Origin: Ustilago trichophora
Lineage: Eukaryota > Basidiomycota > Ustilaginomycetes > Ustilaginales > Ustilaginaceae
Length of the DNA: 64,000 nt
Direction of reading: 5' to 3'
Assembly (NCBI GenBank): GCA_900323505.1
Contig: OOIN01000008.1
Span: forward strand, 1,313,459 to 1,377,458
The stretch's first letter is position 1. Each line of letters opens with the position of its first letter. A model generated the notes under the pieces. It did no database searches. It saw only the letters and a list, made by a program, of their open reading frames with translations, and was not told the DNA's origin. The position numbers and the translations under genes are program-made. This document shows positions 31,319 to 44,003 of the stretch, one piece after another.

Positions 31319-34300
31319 ATTCTGGAGCATGTCGCACTTATCCAATCCAGGCGTCTATACAAGATCTGCGCACAATCAAAACGATTTGTAGATGGATGAG
31401 CAATGGTACAATGAATAACATCATTGACCCGGTCAAGTCATGAGCATGCGTATCAGGCAGAGTTAGCTATAAACGTGGTCGTCGTAGTCTCGCAAAGAAG
31501 CTGGATCTGGTGACTTTGAGATATTCTGCTGATGCAACACAGTGCGAGAAAGAGGTTGGAAAGCTTGTTGTCCTGTATGGCCAGCTTGTAAGGCAACAAC
31601 ATCTGCATTGACTGGAGGTCGGGGACCTCAAGCAGACAACGCGAGCGAAAACCAAAAGAACCTAGGTCCTGCAATGTCCACACTGATGTGAACAGCTCCA
31701 AAGGGCTTAGCGAGCTGGGAAGTTGCAAATGCACGTCCAAAAGACTTAGAATAGTGACTTCCTGAAAAGATACAGCATCCCTCTGTGAGGCTGTTGAGCG
31801 ATCTCGATGAATTTGACCTGCTTGCATCTGCGCTCTTTTGAACTCAAGAAGAAGATACGGAAAAGCGAGCAAAGGAAGAGAGCCATGTGCTTTCTCTTTT
31901 CTTAAACATGGCATTCTCCTTATTGCAGTAGTTCTGCTTGGCGAGCTGCGGTGCTGTATAACTTGTCAACCTGCGCCAACTTGCATTCCCTTTTCGCGTT
32001 GATCGCTGCAAAATCAGGTACCGACGCCAAATCTTACACCACCATCACCTGTCTCTTAGAGTGTCGACAACGGTGCTATTGACAAGGGTGCTTGCTCACC
32101 TGGCGCCAACATCGTTGCCGGTCTTTGCGCCTTAGGGAGACTGGCCTTTCCTTTCCTTTCCTTGAGGCTCGTAAGCGCAGCTGATTGCTCAACGGAGCTC
32201 ACCAGATACTGATGCTGTGTGTAAAGCGACAACAGATTTCAGGAAAACGATCTACAGAGCAATATGATGTAAAGAAGGACATTTTCGAGATTGGCGTCGA
32301 GCGGCGTACTCGCTTCGGATGATGTTGAGCGCTTTGATCTCGCTTGGAACGGAAATTCATTTTTAGAATATTTAGGCGTGCGCCTATTTCCCGCTGACAG
32401 TTCTTTTCATGCATGTCAAAACGGCGTGCATCATTATGTCCCGAGCAAAGTGAAACATTGCTATACTTGCTGTAGCTCAGCTGTCACCCTCGCTGCCTTG
32501 TCGATCGTGCTTCCGCTATGCGACCAAGACATCCCAGATCGTATCTGTGCTCTTGTCCCTGCAAAAACGAGACCACAACGTTTACAAGCGATCCTGCTCG
32601 GCTGTGTCCAACACTGCACGAACGCACCTCAAGGGCGTTTATCGAAAGATAAGAGCAGGGACCAGTGCAGGTGACACCGCAACTCCGCTGATCTTCAATC
32701 ACGCAAGCTTTCCCTCAGCTCTTGCAACGTCCCAGCTCCTAGCAGAAATCGCAAGTGTCTCAGATTCATGTCAAGTGGACTAGAATCAAATTTGACGTCC
32801 TTTAGCATGACTACACAGCGATTTGACGCGAGATCGTGCATGCACCTCGACGAATCCGAAAATTGTTTATTTGCCGATCCTCGACCTCCCCGCTCGGAAG
32901 ACCTTTAGGGTGCTCGGCGCCGCCTTTGGCCCCAAGCCGACTTTGCACGGGTATGGATACCGGATACCTCTGGGAGCGGCTAGAAAAATTAAGTTCGCAA
33001 GACAGAAACACAGGGACGTCTTGCCAGAATCTTGGAGAGTTTCTAAGTAAGTAAGGTGGTAGGCGAGTCAGTCATCGAAACCTGAATCACACTGAATCAC
33101 ACATAGGAATCAGGAACGCGATGATCGCTACCGGCTGCAATCAATCCGTTCAGCGCACGCCCGCGCCCAGAATGATTCAAGCACCGCTGTTCGACGCTGC
33201 TTTGATGGTCCTCAGGCCGTCCGAATCCATTTCCTCCATGGAAGGAACGACAGGCTTAAACAATGCGCCAGCGTACAAGCCAGAACGAGAGAGCTCAAAG
33301 AAAGACACGGAGAATTCACCGAGACTTGGGGATTGCTGCACCAACATTGGGGACGCTAGCACCCCGCCGTCTGTTGATTGAAATTGTACCTCAGCGCCAA
33401 CGCCAACTGGCCAACTGCACTCACATAAGGCCAAGACACTGTGGCACCAGGCGCTGTCACTTGGCGGCTACGATCTGAGCCCTATAGCCGCTGAATATGG
33501 GCTTGGCCTAATAGCCATCCCTCCGACCTGGGATAAAGTTTGAGAACCCACCCAAAGCTTACTTGCCACGGATCTCCTTGCGGGTCAACCTAGCACCGAA
33601 GCTTCGGAAGCGGCTCATCCTTGGGATGTGGGATCAGTCACCCACATTCACCGTATGTGCGTACCACAGAACAGCGGATCTGTTTGTCAAAAGTGCAGCA
33701 CGGAGGTCAGTTCTCCACGTCGACGACGTCACGGCGGCGGAAGGGAGCATTGCTGGGCAACGTTCTAGATCAGTGCCTGTTTCTCGCAACCACATTGAGC
33801 CGATCATTGCTAGAGAGTGCATATAGAGTACTTTCGTTTCTCGCTTCTGGCCTTTTTGCACTGGTGCATCGAGGACGTGTGTTTTGCGACTGCTGCGGTA
33901 CCATCCTTGCGATTTTTATTTGATAAGAGTGTTCTTTCGCGGTCCTGCCAGTCACAAACAACATGCACGGCCCTCTTCGGGACGCTTGCATCTAGCATAC
34001 AAGCGCAGAGTCACAGCAATGCAATGCAGGTATCTGCTGTTACACTAAACCGAATCGGCCTCAATTCCAGACAAACGGCCAGCCTTCCGTTCCTGCTCGA
34101 ACTTCGTCAGCCCGCACTGATCCAATTCATCCGGCGAATTGCATTTTTTTTTTTTTCTTTTTATACTTTGATCATGTATTTTTCTTAATTTCTATTTTGT
34201 TGTTTCTTGGTTTCAGCTCGACGTGCCCAATTGCGCATTGCTCGTGTCACACAGCGACCTATCTCGCTTCAAACATGATGTCGAATCTCGGTCCTCCCTC

Positions 34301-35196
34301 CCTTCACCCTTCCCCTTCGATTCCTGGACACGTCCGCTTTCTATGTGAACTCGAGTCTCGCACCCATCTGCGTGTGATTGGTGGTTAACATGGAAGGAAT
34401 CTTTACAAGTCTCACCCACGTCGCCCAGCCTGAAATGGCCGACATCGCTTTGCATTTCTTCCCGTAACACGAAGGACATCAGCCTGTACAGAAGGAGGGG
34501 GAGGAGGAGGATCAGCGGCAGCAAGTAGCAGGAGGAAAAGATCAGGCCCAAAATCTCGAGAGATCTATGAGCGCCAAGCACACGGTTCGATATCAAAGTA
34601 CAGCCGCTAGGCCATGGCGGGTGTCACCCCTGTATGGCATCGATTCAGCCAGCCCTCGGCACCTAGGCGCTATTCCGCAATGTGCCTCGCTGTCCTTTCG
34701 CCAGACGAGGCGACACAAGTCAGTGCATACCTTGTGCCTGATTCCGGTGACCGTGACTTGGTTCATCTCCCATTCCTGCTTCTCCACCGAGCTGAGCTGA
34801 GCAGTCACACTCGCGCCCCTCTCATCATTCATAAATCAAGCGCTTTTGAGATCCTTTGTACCCTCCTTGCGTTTGCATCACCTTGACCGTACCTTCTTCC
34901 TTTCCTACCACCCCGCTCATTCATCTCATCGACCTTCTTTGCTCTTTCCCTACACCTGATCCTTGCTGGCTGTAGCCGGGAGCCGTTGCAAGCACCACTT
35001 CCAACCAAAACGTTTCGCCACGCCCTAGCGCTCCCAACCACTCTCAGTGCATTCAGGTGCTCAAGAGCATTTCCTTTCCGGGTATTCCCCTCGACGGCGC
35101 CACTTTCTTTATAGAAACAAGCTCCGAAGGTCAAAGGCAGGGCATCAGACCCCACCTTCTTTCGAGAAGCCGACTTCGTTTGGCTCTGCACAAAAG
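31319..35196. other. 3.9 kb between the two ferric reductase genes
   Basis: No gene supported. It contains a T-rich patch (34144-34163), an ATTTGATAA (33918-33926) that is one mismatch from the iron-type GATA consensus, and a TATA-like TTTATAGAA at 35108, 89 bases before the second reductase. Otherwise I see only short frames. Confidence 0.5.
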
Positions 35197-38100
35197 ATGA
35201 TCACGCCTCCATGGGTGTTGGATTCGTATGCCCTGCAGCACATCGCCGAGCTTCCCGAGGAACAGAAGGAATATGGTTGGGCGACCTTTCGACATTACTA
35301 CTACAACTCATACAAGGTTCCATGTATGGCAACGTGAGTTTTGGTCACCATTCTGGAAAAGTGCGTCTTTTGAGAGGCATAACAAGCTGACAAAAAAAGC
35401 CCGTGCTCCGATTCAACACTTTTAGGTTTCTCACATGGGGCCTGTTCATGTCAGTGATCTTAGCGTCCGGCTTGAGTGCATTCATCGAACACTTCTTTCC
35501 TCGCTTGCATCATGCTATTTCAAGGAAGGCCGCTTGGTGGCGCGGAAATATCTCCGAGCACCCTCTTGTGTCCGAAAAGCATTCACAAGTCGTCACTTGT
35601 GGCAAGGGCTGCTTTGCTTGGCTTACTCTCCACCTCCCGCTTCGACTCGAGGCGATCATCTTGGTCGCTATGGTAGCACTCAACATTGTGCCGCTCGTCT
35701 CGTTCTACTCCCTTTACGTCGGTCACAACACATACTTCACTGGACCTGATGCTATCAGTCGACGCTCACAGATTCTCCGGCACTTGGCCAACAGATGCGC
35801 CATGCTAGGTATTGGACAGCTACCCATGCTCATCCTGCTTGCCAGCAAGAGGACTCCAGTGGCCATTCTCAGCCAGCTCTCGATGAACACGATGATGCTC
35901 TTTCACCGCTGGATTGCAAGGGCCTGCTATTTCCATATCGTGGTCCACACACTTGGCAACGCTCTCATCTTCCACTACTCTATTGGCTTCGTAGAGAGCC
36001 TCAAACTTTTGCCAGTGCAGCTAGGCGTCATAGCGATCGTAATGCTGTCGGGTCTCGTCTTCCTGTCACTCAGGACTCTGCGCAAGAAGTACTACGAAGT
36101 GTTCGTCTTTCTGCATATCAGCATGGCTTTGCTTATGATCGTCTTCACCTATCTTCACATCAAGTATCTCCACCAAGGCAGAGTAAGTATTCTCCCCTTT
36201 GAAGCCTTGGATAAAGAAACTCACACTGAACATATAGCTGACCATCCCTTTTTTCCATCTTCACCGCCAACAGCTCGCCCTTCAGATCTTTGTCATCGAA
36301 CTGACTGCCATTTTCTGGGCATTCGACAGGATAGTACGCCTGCTGGGTAGAATAGCCATGTCGCTATCGTGGCGATACGCCGATGGAGCTGGCGCCATGC
36401 GCAAGGCAGAACTCACCTCGTACGGAAATGGCGCATACACCCGCATGCGCATCCAAGTGCCTGCCTCGCGCCTCCGCCTACCCAACGATACATCCTCTTC
36501 ATCACTCGCGTCGTACATGGATCTCGAAGATGAGACCAAGCAGCACCTCGGCAGTATCTCGCGATCGCTCAGCAGCAGCTCAGTGCTTGGCATTGCAAGG
36601 ATAGGAGCGGGAGACGACATCCGCATCACCATCCCCAGGTTGCAGTGGGTGGGCGAGCATCCCTTCTCCGTCTTTGCTGTGGGTCGTTGCAAGACGGGCA
36701 ATCCCGATATGGGCTATGTCGACCTTGTCATCCAGCGCCAAGCTGGCCTCACACAGAAGCTGTCCAAACTCGCCGATAAGCTCTCGACGCCAACGGTGGT
36801 GAGCGATCGTGGCCCCAGCGATGCGTATCTGCAGCGTGCGGTACGCCAGAAAGGCAAGCGTGTCAAGGTCGCCATCGATGGACCTTTTGGTAGAAGCCCA
36901 TCCCTCGAGGGCGCGCGACATGCAGTGCTGATTGCTGGCGGTATCGCAATCACGTTCTGCTATCCACTTCTGGTCAAAGCGGCAAGAGGAGAGTTCAGCA
37001 GTCTGGAAACGTGCAAACTCGTCTGGATTGTCCGCAACGAAGCCATCTTGGACGTACTGCGTGACAGCCTGCCCGAGCTGCTAGATGAAGTCAGGAAAAG
37101 AGGTGGCAGTCGATGTCGCCTCTCGATCGACATTTATGTCACTACAAAAGCCAAGTCTTCTGCTGCTCAGCCTTCTGATGTGGTAGTAGTAGACCGCAGA
37201 GGCAAACTGCCATCGAGATTAGAACCAACCTGGGAATCAGCTCCCTCGTCTGCACTGCACTCGTCTTCTTCATCGGTTACGTTGACCTACGGAGGGGAAA
37301 GCTGGAGCCCTGCTTCCCCAAAGCAAGTCATGTCGAAAGCTCAGGTGTGGGACGGTGTCCGCTATAAGCGTCACTATGATCTGGATCTGATGCCGACACT
37401 TTCCCACAACCAATCAATCTATCAGCAGCCACCACAAGCAGCCTACATGCACGACGACATCTATCGTACCACCAGCAACAGTAGCAGCAGTCCAGTCTCG
37501 TTCGAGAACAAGTTTTCGCCCTCGTCGTCTCAGGTCAGCCTGCACAGGATCGCAAAGGACGTGTCGGAGCGAACGCTCGACTCTACCACATCATGGCAGC
37601 CTCCAAGCGCTTCCAAGAGCTCGCGATGGTCGCCACCACTGGATACAGCATCGGAATTTTCGGCACGTCAGAACAGCGATGCACAAACATCCCTCTTCCT
37701 CGGGCAGACGCATGGTCTAGGCACGGGAAGGGAAGAGCCGGAGGAGGTGCTGCTTAACTATCATGCACAAAGTGAAGCTGGCGACGGCAGTGAAACTCCG
37801 TATTCTGGCTACGCCGAGTCTGTCTCGAGCTCCCAATATACTGGCTATCGAATCAACCGAGGAGGAAACATGTCCACAAGAGAGCTGCAGCTGCAGTACA
37901 CGAGAAGCAACCACTCGAGCGCCAGCAGTGTGTACAGCATCCTCCGCCCTGATTCGCCGCCTTCTGCAGACGGTGCGAGCATGTACCTGTCCCAGCAGGA
38001 GGAGCTGAGCCGCAGATTGGTGCTGTCACAGGATGTACTCGCAGAAACGAGAGGAGGTGTCATTGAAATACGGCGCTTACAGGGCAGACCATCATCGATG

Positions 38101-38268
38101 GCGGCTGTGCACGGGCATATCACCAAGCACGGCGGAAGCGTGACCGGAAGAACCATCTTTGCAACTTGCGGGCCGGCTCCTATGTGCGATTCTGTCCGCG
38201 CGGAAGTGGTAGCACTGCTTAAAAAGGGGGTCGATGTGGCCCTCGTGGAAGACTGTTTCAACTGGTGA
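35197..38268 (+). CDS. Ferric reductase 2 (FRE family) with long serine-rich insertion
   Basis: Three exons: 35197..35333, 35426..36182 and 36274..38268; 962 residues. The first exon is 137 bases with the same phase as in ferric reductase 1, and the N-termini are alignable (EYGxATxRHxxYNSxKVPC). Haem ligands are H206/H220 and H276/H290, again 14 apart. FAD motif HPFSVFAVG, NADPH motifs GPFG and IAGGIAITF, terminus VEDCFNW. Between IDIYVTT (about residue 615) and the last beta-alpha unit lies a Ser-, Gln- and Tyr-rich insertion of roughly 290 residues, far longer than in its neighbour, probably cytosolic and disordered. The intron that splits the fourth membrane span of gene 1 is absent here. 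Function as for gene 1; the differences suggest separate substrates or control. Confidence 0.92.
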
Positions 38269-39548
38269 ATCCTGCGTTCTCAAAGGTCACAAGACATCGC
38301 CTCGATTGAATTTCGTTGTCTTTTCCTTTCCTTTCCTGTCATTGTTCTCGCTTCTCCTTGATTAGCTGCCCTTCCCGTCACAATACTTAGCGTGTATCCT
38401 AGTCACTGTCCATTTGTTCATCCCCCTTGCATAGTCCCATCCGACGTTTTTAGCGACAGAGTTCCACCTGTCTTTCCGTACAAGATTTTCTCCCCATTTT
38501 GATCTATCGCAGTCTCTGTTTGGGGCCAGCAGAGACCAAAAGCAGTGAGAAGACGAAAACCAAAGAACAGACTGACCGGTGAATTGCGCGCCGATGGAAC
38601 AGGAGGAGGCGATGCCAAGCCTTGCAACATGCCTTTTGCATTCATCCTGATATAGAGCATGGCTTAAGGGTTTCGTCTGAGTTTCAACCACGCTCCTTCA
38701 GATGGATTTCGGACTGAGGACAAGCGAGCGTCGGAGTGCAAAACCACACAACAAATTAAGACCCTGGGGCAGCTAAAGTGCATGAAAAGTTCGATCGGCC
38801 ACGATTCAGCAACAGGCAGCTAACGCGTTGCGAGAATCAGACAGGGCCTGCGCCCGCCTTTCACAGCATCGCTTCACCACACCAATCTACCTTCTACGAA
38901 CCAATTTGCGCCTCACTTTACGATTGTGTATCTGATCCGAATCCTCGCTTTGAAGCTCCACCGAGCTTGGCGATCGTCCAGGCCGCATGAAAAAGTGGAT
39001 GCCCGTGCTCTGGACCCTGGTCCGATTTTGGCCGAATAAGGAACAGTTAAACTCAGTTAGCAGCAAAACAAGTGAAGAGGAAGAAAAAAAAAAAAAATTC
39101 AAAAAAAAATTCAGATCCTGCTTCTTCTTCGTTCCTCGAGTCTGGCACATGGGTCGGTCATCACCGGTTCGGCTGCATCTTATCTGATTGGATCCTTCTT
39201 CGCGCTTCAGAGCAGAGGCGGACAGCTTTGTTCTTCCTTCGATTGCTTCGATCACAGTCCGAATGCTGATCACCTCGTCTTCCAGGTAACTCTACGCCGA
39301 TTACTGTGCGCATGTGCCCTCGCTTTGATGCTTCAAGAAGCTTCCGCCCAATCTTGTCTGATAAAAGTTGATCACAGTCCCGTTGAGCGACCGAACCATT
39401 TTTAAAGGCCCAAAGATTCTGCCTTTTCCCTCCTTCTGTCCCCAACCCTGATCTACCTTTGACCCTTTCCCGTCACCTTGCTAATCCCCTCACCCAATTC
39501 GCATCTATCTATTTGCGAAGATCCACCACCTTTTGGCCCCGACTCGCA
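38269..39548. other. Promoter region of the MFS transporter
   Basis: No gene seen. It contains A-rich tracts at 39085-39110, a perfect iron-type GATA element at 39180-39188, and a one-mismatch GTCTGATAA at 39356-39364. Confidence 0.6.
39178..39194. promoter_or_regulatory. 17-bp GATA/CCAAT element shared with ferric reductase 1 promoter
   Basis: TCTTATCTGATTGGATC is identical to 27347-27363. Read on the minus strand it contains CCAAT directly followed by CAGATAAGA, so it joins a CCAAT box to a perfect ATCAGATAA. It lies 355 bases before the MFS start codon. Confidence 0.65.
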
Positions 39549-41543
39549 ATGTCGCAGACCGCAAAACGCACCTCCGCCGAGGAGATTCTTGCCAACGATG
39601 CGATCAACGCGACTGCGACAGTCACCCAGAACGTAAACGCTGCCGAGAGCAAGTCATCGCTCTCCAGTGTCGCCGAGAAGAATACCAAGTCGTCTGCCCA
39701 GGCCGATCATATTGCCGCTGTGCCTCATCTCAGCGCTATGGATGATGATGAGACCTGGGTCGTGGATGCGCAGGCCGGTGCAGTCGGAGCTACTTGGAAG
39801 CATCGTGTGCCCGCCCTCCTGATGATTCTCTTCTTCACACGTGAGTATTAAGTCGTATGCCTTTTTTCGCCGTCGTAAGTTTTCGCTCTCGCCTAACCCT
39901 TTCCATCTCCCCGTCCTTTTGGCTGCGTCTTGGATATGTTCATGTTTGGATGATATGTAGTGGGAAGCAACTTCGCACAGTCCTCATTGTCGCCCCTCAA
40001 GTCGACCATCAAGAAGGAGATCAAAGAGGTGAACAACGCCCGCTACGGCGCCATCGCCTCCGCTGAGCAGCTCGTCAACGGAATTTTGCCCCTCTTCTCG
40101 GGTATCATGATCGACTATTACGGACCCAGCATCACGTCTCTTCTTTCAAGCACTGCCATCCTGATCGGCACCATCGTCAGGGCGGTGGGTGGACAGCGTC
40201 GAAGCTTTGCTACTATCCTCGCCGGACAGATCATTTTTGGAGTTGGAAGCACCACCATCGAAACCAGTCAATCGAAGCTCTACACCCACTGGTGCAGAGG
40301 CAGCCCCTACAAGGCTGAAGGGGATGGCTCCGAAGAAGGAGAGAAGAAGCTCGAGCAGGCCGAACAGAAACCCAACAAGTGGTACGGTACCCTTTCGAGT
40401 GCTGGTTGGTTGGGCTTTGTGTATGGATCCGACATCGCCATGGGACGGGTGTTCAACGTGATGGGCAAGATGAGTTCGGTTCCCGTGGCTGAGTCGACCG
40501 GCAAGTGGTATTGGTCTTTCTGGCTGTCGGCCATCCTCTGTGCGGTCACGCTTGGGCTCAACGCTGTCTACGTCATCTATGAGCGCTCGCTTCCCAAGCA
40601 AATGCGCGTAGTCACTGGCCGACAGCTTGCCGCCCAAGCCGCCGCTTCGTCATCGCTCCCCTCGAACAACAACTCTTCCTCATCTGTCGATAAGCAAGAG
40701 TCCGACGCTCCAAAGCACAAGAAGAGCCGAGTCCTTCAGCCCTTTTCTACCCGCCACTTCCAATTGCTTACTCTCAGTGTCGGTGCCATTCCGGCTTCTT
40801 TCTGGCTGATCACTATGACGCAGATCCTGCAGGCCGGTACCGTCAATGCCTACAACGCCAACCTCGCCGAAGTCGTCCAGATCACTCGCGGAAAGTCCAA
40901 GCTCATGGCCGGCTATGCCTCGTCGGTGGGTCAGATCCCTCCTATCGTGCTCACGCCTCTTCTCGGCCTCATGTTTGACTTGTTCGGCCGTCGCATGTAT
41001 TATGTGTCTGGCTGCGCTGCACTTTGGGTCATCGTCTTTTCTCTGCTGGTCTTTTCCCAGGTCAACGTCTATCTGCCCGTCGTGCTGGGGAGTATTGCGC
41101 TCTCCTTCAACGCTCTTCCTTTCTTAGCCTCGATTCCCTTGCTTGTACCTAACCAGGCTTCCATCGGAACCGCCTTCGGCATCTGGAAGTGCTTCAACTC
41201 TGCTGGTGCAGTGACCATGGACGTCTCTTTTGGTGCAATCCAGGATCTCACGCCACGTGGAAAGAAGCAGTTCAACAATGCGTTTGCATTCTTGATCGCC
41301 CTCAAGTCGATCGATGTCCTCTACGGCTTGGTGTACCATGTGATCGACAGGAAGTACTTTGGCGGCGTACTCAAGCTGAACGAGGCGCAACTTCTGCAAA
41401 AGATGCAGAACGAGACGACCGAGGAGAAGAAGCAGGCCTTGAGGAAGCCTATCAAGAAATGGACTGCGGCGGGATGCTTGATTCTCCTTGCTTTCGTCGT
41501 GACCAGTTACGTACTCTACATCACTTACTCCATTGGAACGTAG
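39549..41543 (+). CDS. Major facilitator superfamily transporter (MFSD1-like)
   Basis: Two exons, 39549..39840 and 39961..41543, give 624 residues (GTGAGT donor, TGTAG acceptor). The first 85 or so residues are hydrophilic and cytosolic. About twelve membrane spans follow, with a long hydrophilic loop (around residues 300-345, Ser/Asn/Lys-rich) between the two halves. Segments such as RYGAIASAEQLVNGILPLFSG, IDYYGPSITSLLSSTAI and IIFGVGSTTIETSQSKLY resemble the MFSD1 group of transporters, some of which export dipeptides from lysosomes. I do not see signatures of the siderophore transporter family. The substrate is unknown. The position next to two ferric reductases and a promoter element shared with one of them suggest a link to iron status. 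Confidence 0.82.
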
Positions 41544-41912
41544 GATTAGATTGAGGAGTTTCCAACATCTGTAAGGGTATATAATGCAATGCAATGACAT
41601 TCAAAGTCGAAATATAGGGGTCGTCGGGGACGGTAGACCTCGCGAAGAAACGCGGTCGCGGGGTTGTCATCTTGAGTACTGGGTTTTAGTCCTGGCATTG
41701 AGTGAGACAAGCTGTCCATGAGGGTGAAAGATCACTGAAGAGCGGACGCAGCCAAGTGAGGCGGCCTCAGGAATGGTTCGAGAGGCTCGGTTGCCGGACA
41801 TCCGTGGGTATGCTCATTTTGATGATGATTTTTAACCGTTTCAGTAGTTGACGTGGAAATGCTCCATATGCTACGACTTGATGATTTCATTTCCATACTT
41901 TGTGATGGGTGT
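41544..41912. other. Convergent 3' intergenic region
   Basis: No gene seen between the MFS gene and the minus-strand LYR-motif gene. Confidence 0.6.
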
Positions 41913-42245
41913 CTAGAGCTGCCGTGTTCCGCGAAGTTTGTTTGCAGCACCGTCGGACGCGGCGCCTGCGAGGGTCATCTGGCCCTGCATCTGTTTGAGA
42001 AAGCGATGACCTTGCATGAGAAGGTCTTTAATCTTTTCGAGGTCGGTCTCGTGACGAAAGCGATGAACGTCGTCGCGGAAGAAGTGGATGGTCTCCCAGC
42101 GTGCGAGCGGGTTTGGAATGTCTCGGGTTGCGCGAAGGTACTTGCGGTAGAGCGAGAGTGTCCGCGATCGCATGAGAAAGTGCTCGAGGGTGAGCTTGCT
42201 CGACTTGAGGTCGGCACGAGCCGCTGCTGCGATTGTGCTCAGCAT
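41913..42245 (-). CDS. LYR-motif mitochondrial protein (LYRM2-like)
   Basis: One exon, 110 residues, from the ATG at 42245. The N-terminus is basic and free of acidic residues up to residue 11, fitting mitochondrial import. The LYR tripeptide lies at 32-34 in SRTLSLYRKYLRATRDIP, followed by the conserved basic helix and FFRDDVHRFRHETDLEKIKDL, as in the Complex1_LYR family. Such small three-helix proteins bind acyl-carrier protein and act as assembly factors or subunits of respiratory complexes and of Fe-S cluster delivery; LYRM2 has been linked to complex I. A plus-strand frame of similar length over the same bases is its shadow. Confidence 0.82.
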   Translation of the reverse strand: MLSTIAAAARADLKSSKLTLEHFLMRSRTLSLYRKYLRATRDIPNPLARWETIHFFRDDVHRFRHETDLEKIKDLLMQGHRFLKQMQGQMTLAGAASDGAANKLRGTRQL

Positions 42246-43109
42246 GCTGCCTGCGTTTATCAAGCGTAGATGATGATGACGACAAACTTGAATGATAGTG
42301 GTGTGTCGAGACGTACAGCCAACGGTCGAAGATTCAGGCTTCAGAAACTCTTGCTCTTCTTGCCACCTTGACTTCCGACATCCGATAAAACGAAGTGTTG
42401 CTTACTCCACACTTGAGTTTTTTCTTCAAATACGTGTTAGGGCGCCAGCTGTAAGGTGAGTTGCAGATTTGTTTCTGGAGCAAATGCCGGCGGTCTGCGA
42501 TGCACGCAATTGAGCCCTTTCTCTTAAGCGAGCCAAAAGCCACGGCCAGGATCAACAAGCGAGGCTCGACTGTGCGTGTCTTGTCTTGCACGATGTTCCA
42601 AGCGCCTGCAAATCATGCCACTTCAGCCTGTAGCATTAGACCCCAAGGTGAGTTGCTGCGGCGTTGTTTTGAGCTTGGTGTAGCTGATCGCACAGTCGTC
42701 GACACCGGCATATGCTTTGTTCGGCTATTGAGAGCAAAGCTTCATGCCCCCGAATCTGTGCCCCTGTGTTCAGGGCCCGCCGGATGGCAAATGTTCGCTC
42801 CGAAAACCCCCATCCTTTGGCGGTGCGTGAGTCTCAACAACGGACAAGCCCATGATCTGCAAGAGTTGTTTTTCAGCTGGGCGGAGGTTGGCAATGCAGC
42901 CCAATGATATTCTCCGTCGAGCATTGGTAGCTTTGCTCACGTTCTAATCTCTCAGCTGTACGCTCTATTCAAGGAGCATGGCGTCGTTCCCCTTGTGATG
43001 GTGCAACTGCCCAACTCCCTTGAGCTTTAGACGAGCACAACCACCACCACCACTACCACCATCCATCCATCTCGACCCCTTCTCCGACCAAATCTGTGCA
43101 CTTTGCAAG
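42246..43109. other. Divergent promoter region
   Basis: No gene supported between the divergent LYR-motif gene and the membrane-protein gene. An ATCCGATAA at 42380-42388 is one mismatch from the iron-type GATA consensus; its meaning is unclear. Confidence 0.5.
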
Positions 43110-44003
43110 ATGGGCACCGCCAACTCCGCTTTGAATAGAGACCCTCCCAAGGTGCACCGTAGCCTCTGTGGGCTGCGATACGACAATCGATTCACATTCG
43201 CATCGGATCGGCCTCGAGGAATCACGACGACGTGCTTCAACGATGTAGTGCTCGAGCCGCTGGCGACTTGGGTGTTGTTGTTGGTGCTGCTGCCGCTGTT
43301 GGCATTGAAGCTGAGGCGCAAACGATCGAGCTCGACATCGTCGTCAAGGCTGATCCATTACCGCTCGTCTGCGTACGGTAATGAGAACAAGCTCAGCGGA
43401 AAATACACGAGATTGCGCACGAGCTTGGATGCCCTCTATATGCTGCTGGTCGTCGCAGCGTTCCTCATGAGTAAGTCGCCCAATATGCTTGAAAGGATGT
43501 AGTAGGAGGGCCTCTCGTTCTCTGACAATCTCGCTTCCCGCTTCCCCCTGAAACCTGCCATGACAGACATCCTGCAGATTGTAAGGCTAGCGCTGGCCGA
43601 CCGCGGCGTTGGTCTGCTCCCTTTCAATCTGGCCGGCATCCTAATCGTGCTCGTCCTGATGCACGCCCGCGCGCCTGATTCGTCAGCAGTGAGCTCTACG
43701 GTCCTCGCGTTCTGGGCCATGCTACTCACCTTTACCTCGGTCGCGCTAGGTGGACTCGGAAAGCTGAGCGGAGTGGAAGACCGCCAAGGCACCGAATATC
43801 TGCTAAGCGATGAGATGATCGACGTAGGCGTGCAAATTGGCCTCTATGCGGTCTTTTTGATCATTGAGGCGACTCGATTGGTCAAGCGACTGGTCGCAAT
43901 ACGTCAAGAATCCAGAGGCAATGCTAGGCTGCCCGAACATGGTCCTCAGGATGGCCTAGCCACTTCGCAGTCGGCTGAAGACAAGCCAGCTATCGCTGCT
44001 TAG
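43110..44003 (+). CDS. Unidentified five-span membrane protein
   Basis: Two exons, 43110..43470 and 43567..44003, give 265 residues; the intron (GTAAGT...GACAG) falls within the second membrane span, joining AAFLM to NILQIVRLALAD. Hydrophobic spans lie at about 51-69, 107-131, 134-152, 162-184 and 205-225. The loop between the first two is Ser/Arg-rich and basic, suggesting it is cytosolic. The C-terminal 35 residues are hydrophilic. The arrangement recalls the extra N-terminal membrane domain of some ABC transporters, but no ATPase follows and I do not recognise the family. The ATG at 43110 is the first in frame. Confidence 0.7.

Noticed and set aside
39549..41543. Siderophore transporter (Sit1/Arn type) for the MFS gene
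   Set aside because: Tempting from the neighbours and the GATA site, but span number and sequence resemble the MFSD1 group and lack siderophore-transporter signatures.
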